Source: Spirochaetales bacterium
GTDB lineage: Bacteria; Spirochaetota; Spirochaetia; JABMQR01
Length of the DNA stretch: 10,436 nucleotides
Assembly (NCBI GenBank): GCA_023139255.1
Contig: JAGLNY010000031.1
Span: forward strand, 1 to 10,436
Direction of reading: 5' to 3'
Below the pieces are notes generated by a model, which had not been told where the DNA came from, made no database searches, and was given only the letters and a program-made list of their open reading frames with translations. Positions 5,752 through 10,436 of this stretch are shown piece after piece. A program made the translations under genes and the position numbers. Within the stretch, counting starts at the first letter, position 1, and the number at the start of each line of letters is the position of its first letter.

Positions 5752-8700
5752 TCAATTGCTCAGAATAAGCGGAATTTTCCCATCTGCCAACACATCTTCC
5801 TGATTCCAATCGGCATCGCCCGGGACAACAAGATCTATGATCCTCGTTGGGTCTTTTTCTCCCTCAATATCAGCCCCGCCGAACTTCCATTGAGATGCAC
5901 TTTCCTGAATATCACGCACTCTTCTAACCCCAGGTGACGGGTAACCTTCCTGCCCCAATACTACTGCAGCAACACCCCAGTTCTCAACCGGACCGGCATC
6001 TGTCATTGCATCCCGCTTAACGAGAATGGTAACTTTACCTTTCTCAGCATCTACCAGAACTTTTACCGGTGTCCCGGAGACCTCAGCCAAAGACTGGTCG
6101 TCCAGTCCCCCAATGAGTTTCTGACTCCAACCCTCAACCCAAACAGCATAATCCCATCCGTTGCCTTCCTGTAAAGATGCATTTCTTCCCTCAAGAAGTT
6201 CCTCTCTTCCTGTTCCTGCACCCGGGTCGATATCTATATAGATATCGAAAGTCTGGATAGACAACCCAACTCCGGATCCCCATGGATTTTGAATCGGGGC
6301 ATCCAAAGTATAGCTAAAAAGATAGTAGTCTTCATTTTCCGCTGCTGTGAATGATAATATATCAAAAGCACCATCAATGAATACTGTATCAGTCGGATAA
6401 ACATAGGTTCCGGGTCCGTAATCATCTCCGACTGCATCGTTAACAGCCATGACAGGTTCAGAATCCAGTAGATTCGGCATAATAACACGGGCAGGACCAT
6501 CTGCAGGGATAGGGGATATATCACTATTCCCCCTATTCAGGTATGCACGGAAATAGAATTGATCGCCAGGCTGGATTGCCGGGAGGTTGTTGAACGGCAG
6601 TGAAAACTCCAGATTTTTTCCTGATACGGCATATGCTCCTGTGCTGTCGGTTTTCTCCCAGGTGTTATACAACCCAACAGTATATAGTTCCATGCTTGTT
6701 CCCTGCGGTGTTCGATAAAATTCGATTTTGTATCCCGCACCGAACCCGAGAGGTGTATCCCCCTCACTGAGGCTGATTACATCCTCCTGCCCGGGAAGTG
6801 AAAAATAAAGAGTAAAAACCCCATCTTCAGTCAAACTTCCCCACTCTTCCCTGCTTACTGCACCGAAATAGAAAGAGTCCTTATCCCAGCCATAGTAGAG
6901 TTTTTCCAAAACATCTTCTGCCCGTGCCATCGCCCCGCCGGATCTGGAAAAATATCCTGCAAGCTCCCATTCCACAGGATGAATGATTCCATCAATTACC
7001 GGGACAAATATCCCTTCCGGAGTTTTTACCGGTGAAGCAGGACGTTCCGGGATAATTGGTACCGAGATGAATGCCGGGACTTCCTCATCAAGCTCCTCAT
7101 AAACTTTTCTCAACAGGGCACGGTATGCTTCATCAAAATATTCATCCACCCCGCTGTCCTGATCGGCACCATACCACCAAAACCAGTCTGACCCTTCCGC
7201 AAGGTACATGGCATCGAGTGCCGCATTCAGGGACTCCTCAGTTGTCTGTTTTCTTCCCGCGATATCATATTTTGCCAGCATTTCTCTTGTCTGGAGAAGA
7301 TATTCCCATGCGGTGTTCTCCTCATCCTCACCTATCCAGGTGGAATAGTCCGGGGTAAACCAGCTGCCCCACCAGAGTTCCTCAATTTCCCGCTGCTCCG
7401 GGTATTTTTCAATATACAGAGATACGGTAGTAGTTTTGATGGTACTACTCTCTTCCAGTTTCCTGTAAAGGGCATGCAGGAACTCTCTCCCATCGTTCGG
7501 ATAATGTTCCCATGCATTTTCTCCATCAAGGATGACAGAAACCAAATGCGGGCCTGGTTCTCCACTCTCTTTAAGCTGCAGTCTGATTGCCTCAATCCTG
7601 TCTATAAAATCCTGTGCGGCACGCTCTGCTGGGGTACCCGAATACTCAAACCCTACTAAGTCTGAAATTCTGAGATCCCGGAAAACCATATACATTTCTG
7701 ACCCGCTTTTCTGATCACGGACAATATAGGGACGATATAATTCATCAGCCTGATCCACAATTTCATAGGAGTTTCGTGTAAATCCCGGTATCCCCAGGGA
7801 TGCAGCAAGAACCTGCTCGCCGCTGGCCATCCACTTAAATCCTGCTTCACTTACTATCCTTATTATATCCTGCCCTACTGACCCTTCAGCCGGCCAGAGC
7901 CCGGATGGTTCTCTACCGAAATCCGAGAGATACCGTTCAACACTGATCCGTAGATGGTTAATTGCATCATTCGGGAAAGAGAATCGTTCAGGCATGTCGG
8001 ATGTCGGATCCCCTTTTTCCCCAAGATCACTGTTATACACAAGCGGGAGTATAGGATGTGCGTACGGGGTAGTGATAACCTCAATTTGCCCTGCATCCTG
8101 AAGTTCACGATGCTCGGGGACAATCCTGTTCAGTACATCCAGAGTAACATCAAAAATTATTGTTTTATCTGACTCAGTAAAGTTCTCCCCTTTCCTCACA
8201 AGGCTCATCAATGGTTCGTCCGTAAGAAAATCAGGATCAAACCAGGCAAGGTTAAACCATATTTGCAGATCACGAAAATCCTGCTCAGTAAAAACCGTTA
8301 GTGCGTTTTCGACCGATTCCGGGGAGCCATCACCCCTTTTTGCGAGCAGCTGACTATACCGTGGGAACTTTCGTATCATATTATTCCAGTTGGCATCAAA
8401 AAATCTCTCAAGTATGAACCGTTTTTCATCAGTATTCAGTTCACCGGCAGGTTTTTCCGCGAGAACCCAGTATAAATCTTTTGTGCCGTTCCTGTATGCA
8501 TCTATCTGCAGGAGAAGCACTGGCGTTAGATTGAAAGTCACGTGTATTTCAGGATATTCCCTGAGAATTGAGACCATATCGTAATAATCTTTTGTGGCAT
8601 GCACACGTACCCAGGGTCGGGTTACTACACCGGTATCCGGGTCCTCATAGTATAATGGCTGATGCTGATGCCATGTCAGGTTGAGGTAAATTATATTATT

Positions 8701-8820
8701 TTGCTCACTTTCAACCGCCTCAGCATCATTAAATGTTGAACAGCCGGACAGTATGGAAAAAATCAATACTGACAGTATCAGAATTGCTATTATCTGAAAT
8801 TTTCTTACTCTCGTTTTCAT
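5752..8820 (-). CDS. GH57 alpha-glucan hydrolase lipoprotein (amylase/pullulanase type) with C-terminal glucodextranase-like module
   Basis: This 1022-residue protein starts with a lipoprotein signal: basic MKTRVRK, a hydrophobic stretch to about 24, and lipobox LSGC with C27 as the lipidated residue. The glycoside hydrolase 57 catalytic part spans about 42-580. Its motifs are HQHQP at 51-55, TPYAHPILPL at 251-260, GLWPAEGSV at 307-315 (E312, predicted nucleophile), GFKWMASGEQ at 327-336, and ILDGENAWEHY at 430-440 (D432, predicted acid/base). SDWFWWYGAD at 544-553 is also typical. A beta-rich module follows at about 607-780 (IDGIIHPVEW, then FYFGAV). A second module at about 792-1017 starts VNDAVGDDYGPGTYVYP and resembles the C-terminal domain of glucodextranase, often found in secreted amylopullulanases. 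The likely role is extracellular cutting of starch, pullulan or glycogen. The gene starts 6 nt after the MalG-type stop, with AAAGGG inside that gene's end as ribosome binding site. The exact bond specificity is uncertain. Confidence 0.92.
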   Translation of the reverse strand: MKTRVRKFQIIAILILSVLIFSILSGCSTFNDAEAVESEQNNIIYLNLTWHQHQPLYYEDPDTGVVTRPWVRVHATKDYYDMVSILREYPEIHVTFNLTPVLLLQIDAYRNGTKDLYWVLAEKPAGELNTDEKRFILERFFDANWNNMIRKFPRYSQLLAKRGDGSPESVENALTVFTEQDFRDLQIWFNLAWFDPDFLTDEPLMSLVRKGENFTESDKTIIFDVTLDVLNRIVPEHRELQDAGQIEVITTPYAHPILPLVYNSDLGEKGDPTSDMPERFSFPNDAINHLRISVERYLSDFGREPSGLWPAEGSVGQDIIRIVSEAGFKWMASGEQVLAASLGIPGFTRNSYEIVDQADELYRPYIVRDQKSGSEMYMVFRDLRISDLVGFEYSGTPAERAAQDFIDRIEAIRLQLKESGEPGPHLVSVILDGENAWEHYPNDGREFLHALYRKLEESSTIKTTTVSLYIEKYPEQREIEELWWGSWFTPDYSTWIGEDEENTAWEYLLQTREMLAKYDIAGRKQTTEESLNAALDAMYLAEGSDWFWWYGADQDSGVDEYFDEAYRALLRKVYEELDEEVPAFISVPIIPERPASPVKTPEGIFVPVIDGIIHPVEWELAGYFSRSGGAMARAEDVLEKLYYGWDKDSFYFGAVSREEWGSLTEDGVFTLYFSLPGQEDVISLSEGDTPLGFGAGYKIEFYRTPQGTSMELYTVGLYNTWEKTDSTGAYAVSGKNLEFSLPFNNLPAIQPGDQFYFRAYLNRGNSDISPIPADGPARVIMPNLLDSEPVMAVNDAVGDDYGPGTYVYPTDTVFIDGAFDILSFTAAENEDYYLFSYTLDAPIQNPWGSGVGLSIQTFDIYIDIDPGAGTGREELLEGRNASLQEGNGWDYAVWVEGWSQKLIGGLDDQSLAEVSGTPVKVLVDAEKGKVTILVKRDAMTDAGPVENWGVAAVVLGQEGYPSPGVRRVRDIQESASQWKFGGADIEGEKDPTRIIDLVVPGDADWNQEDVLADGKIPLILSN

Positions 8821-8826
8821 CTCTAT

Positions 8827-9717
8827 TTACCCTTTTACAGAACCTAGTGTAAGCCCGGATATCAGCCACTTTGAGGAGAGCTGGAAAAGTATCATTACCG
8901 GTATTGATACCAGTAGTGCCGCCGCGGCAAATTCTCCCCATTGAGTCTGAAATTGTCCCTGCATCCTCTGCAGGCCAAGCGGCCAGGTGAAATAATCCGC
9001 CCGCTGAAGCATAATTCTTGCTATCAGGAAGTCGTTCCACACCTGGGTAAAATTGAAAAGAAAGGCAATTGCCAGGGATGGTGTGGATAGAGGCAGTATT
9101 ACACGGTAAAAGGCCCCCAACCTTGTGGTACCGTCAATCATAGCCGCCTGCTCCAGCTCAATGGGTATGGTATCGTAATACCCTTTGAGTATCCAAATTG
9201 AGAATGGGACAGAACTCACGGAATACGCTATTACAACTCCTCTCCAGCTGTTTACCAAGCCGAGTTTGATGGAGATTATATAGATAGGAACCATAAGCAT
9301 TGCTGCAGGAATCATTTGCGTTGCCAGCAGAAAAATCATGCCTGCTCTCCTGCCGGGAAAATTCCAGCGTGATACACCGTATGCTGATATCGAGGCTATT
9401 GAAACGCCCAGGAATGACGTTGTGATGGTGATCAGGAGACTATTCCATATCCATAGCAGAAAATCCCTTTCCATAATTACCTTCCGGAAACTCTCGAATG
9501 TCGCGTTTTCAGGTATAAGCATAAGTGATGTTGAGAGAAGCCGGTTTCCCGGACGTAATGATACAGAGACAATCCGTAATATAGGGTAGACTGCCGCTAT
9601 ACAAAGCACTATAAGGATAATATGTATAATCGTTCGCTTAAAGGGGCTGTCTGATCGTCTTCTCGGGGCAAAAAACCATTTTAGGCCTCTTATTATTATA
9701 TTACTATTTTGTTCCAT
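8827..9717 (-). CDS. MalG-type ABC sugar transporter permease
   Basis: This is an inner-membrane permease of a carbohydrate-uptake ABC importer (CUT1 type), pairing with the MalF-type protein encoded just upstream. The 296 residues give a basic cytoplasmic N-terminus (APRRRSDSPFKR), a first membrane helix at about 29-50, and further helices near 93-114, 126-150, 161-178, 214-232 and 266-287. The ATPase-docking EAA loop ELEQAAMIDG (187-196), followed by the LPLSTP ending at 208-213, is intact, as is the MalG-like C-terminus LISGLTLGSVKG. The ATG lies 2 nt after the MalF-type stop, with GGGGG about 7 nt upstream inside that gene's end, so the two are translationally coupled. The GH57 gene follows after 6 nt. 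The neighbouring GH57 enzyme makes malto-oligosaccharides or related alpha-glucans the likely substrate; the permease sequence alone cannot tell this. Binding protein and ATPase genes are not in the window. Confidence 0.94.
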   Translation of the reverse strand: MEQNSNIIIRGLKWFFAPRRRSDSPFKRTIIHIILIVLCIAAVYPILRIVSVSLRPGNRLLSTSLMLIPENATFESFRKVIMERDFLLWIWNSLLITITTSFLGVSIASISAYGVSRWNFPGRRAGMIFLLATQMIPAAMLMVPIYIISIKLGLVNSWRGVVIAYSVSSVPFSIWILKGYYDTIPIELEQAAMIDGTTRLGAFYRVILPLSTPSLAIAFLFNFTQVWNDFLIARIMLQRADYFTWPLGLQRMQGQFQTQWGEFAAAALLVSIPVMILFQLSSKWLISGLTLGSVKG

Positions 9718-9719
9718 GG

Positions 9720-10436
9720 CTATTCCCCCACTGCCTTCATCTGCGCTTTCCTACCGCCGGAAATCTCAAATCCTAAATTAAATTTAGTTATTTTGATATA
9801 AATGAGAGTAAATCCCAGCAGGATTATAAAAATAACAAGCGCAAACATTGAGGCAAATCCATACCGATTATACTCAAATGCCGCCCTGAAAAGTGCTGTC
9901 ACGAGGATATCGGATGTTTCAAGCTCAAACTGGTTTATAAAATACGGTACATTGAACTGGTTGAATGTCCAGATAACCCCAAGAATAATTGCCGGAGTAG
10001 TTATCGGCTTCATCAACGGCAGGGTTATCCGTCTAAAACTACTGAGTTTGCCGGATCCATCCATCTCAGCAGCCTCATAATAGGAGGGGTCAACGCTCTG
10101 CAGCCCTCCAAGCAGGATCACTGTCATGAAAGGAACTCCCAACCAGATATTCGTCAGGTTCATTGCAATAAAGTTCCAGACGGGATTAGACATCCAGTTT
10201 ATCGGCTGACCGCCGAACTTTTTTATCAGGAGGTTAAATAGTCCATATTCATAGTTGAATTCACCACGCCATGCAAGAACTGCAATTATCTGCGGAACTG
10301 CCCAGGGGAACAACAGGAGTGTCCGGTAGAATCCACGAAGTTTCATCGGTCTGTTCAGCAGTATAGCAATCATCATACCAAGAGTCACATGGAAAAAAAC
10401 CTGGGTGAAAGTCCAGAGAAAAGTCCGCAGTAATAC
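9720..10436 (-). CDS. MalF-type ABC sugar transporter permease (5' end outside window)
   Basis: This is the first of the two permeases of the CUT1 sugar importer. The reading frame stays open to the right window edge: upstream of the internal GTG at 10388 it reads RTFLWTFTQVFFHVTLG, a typical MalF membrane segment. The gene is therefore truncated by the window rather than starting at that GTG. The 238 visible residues include LLLFPWAVPQIIAVLAW (40-56), INWMSNPVWNFIAMNL and WLGVPFMTVILLGGLQS. The EAA loop YEAAEMDGSG (120-129) with LPLMKP (139-144) is the docking site for the ATPase subunit. MalF-like proteins of this short class usually have about 290-310 residues, so roughly 55-75 N-terminal residues, including the first membrane helix, lie beyond the edge. 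The stop is 2 nt before the MalG-type start. A solute-binding protein gene and the operon promoter probably lie further right. Confidence 0.93.
   Translation of the reverse strand, partial: VLLRTFLWTFTQVFFHVTLGMMIAILLNRPMKLRGFYRTLLLFPWAVPQIIAVLAWRGEFNYEYGLFNLLIKKFGGQPINWMSNPVWNFIAMNLTNIWLGVPFMTVILLGGLQSVDPSYYEAAEMDGSGKLSSFRRITLPLMKPITTPAIILGVIWTFNQFNVPYFINQFELETSDILVTALFRAAFEYNRYGFASMFALVIFIILLGFTLIYIKITKFNLGFEISGGRKAQMKAVGE

Noticed and set aside
10386..10388. GTG as the start of the MalF-type permease
   Set aside because: The frame continues open to the window edge and encodes typical MalF membrane-segment sequence upstream of this codon.

Overview
The window is ordinary bacterial chromosome with AT-leaning base composition (my estimate by eye is mid-40s % GC). 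It shows no mobile element, CRISPR array, tRNA or rRNA. The best lineage clue is the elongation factor G at 1743-3830. Its sequence is closer to mitochondrial EF-G1 than to ordinary bacterial EF-G, through AHIDSGKTT, HEVRGKDGVGATMDSMELE, RQMKRYNVP and GIECASGDTF. This is the spdEFG1 type, known from spirochaetes, planctomycetes and some deltaproteobacteria. A free-living, carbohydrate-using spirochaete is my best guess, but this is inference.

Layout, left to right. (1) 1-974, plus strand: the C-terminal two thirds of IspD, overlapping a complete IspF by ATGA. These are two steps of the MEP isoprenoid pathway. (2) 1010-3830, minus strand: spdEFG1-type EF-G followed 28 nt later by a small orphan RecA/DnaB-fold ATPase of unknown role. 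The pair converges on ispF. (3) 3831-4174: an AT-rich regulatory gap with a good divergent promoter pair, one promoter for EF-G (long leader) and one for a HIT-family protein. (4) 4175-4588, plus strand: HIT nucleotide hydrolase, whose last codons overlap the end of the next gene tail to tail. (5) 4583-10436, minus strand: a carbohydrate operon, read right to left. It holds a MalF-type permease (cut by the window edge), a MalG-type permease, a large lipoprotein GH57 amylase/pullulanase-type enzyme and a LacI-family repressor. Spacings between the first three genes are 2 and 6 nt. The 113-nt gap before lacI is unusually rich in symmetric sequence.

How the carbohydrate genes work together (inference from families and order): the GH57 lipoprotein, anchored outside the cytoplasmic membrane, would cut alpha-glucan such as starch, pullulan or glycogen into oligosaccharides. 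The MalF/MalG pair, with a binding protein and an ATPase encoded elsewhere, would import them. The LacI-family protein would sense a sugar and control the operon, itself included.

I see no clearly undescribed system. The observations most worth checking are the symmetric GH57-lacI intergenic region, the orphan ATPase tied to spdEFG1, and the pairing of a secreted GH57 lipoprotein with an ABC importer.
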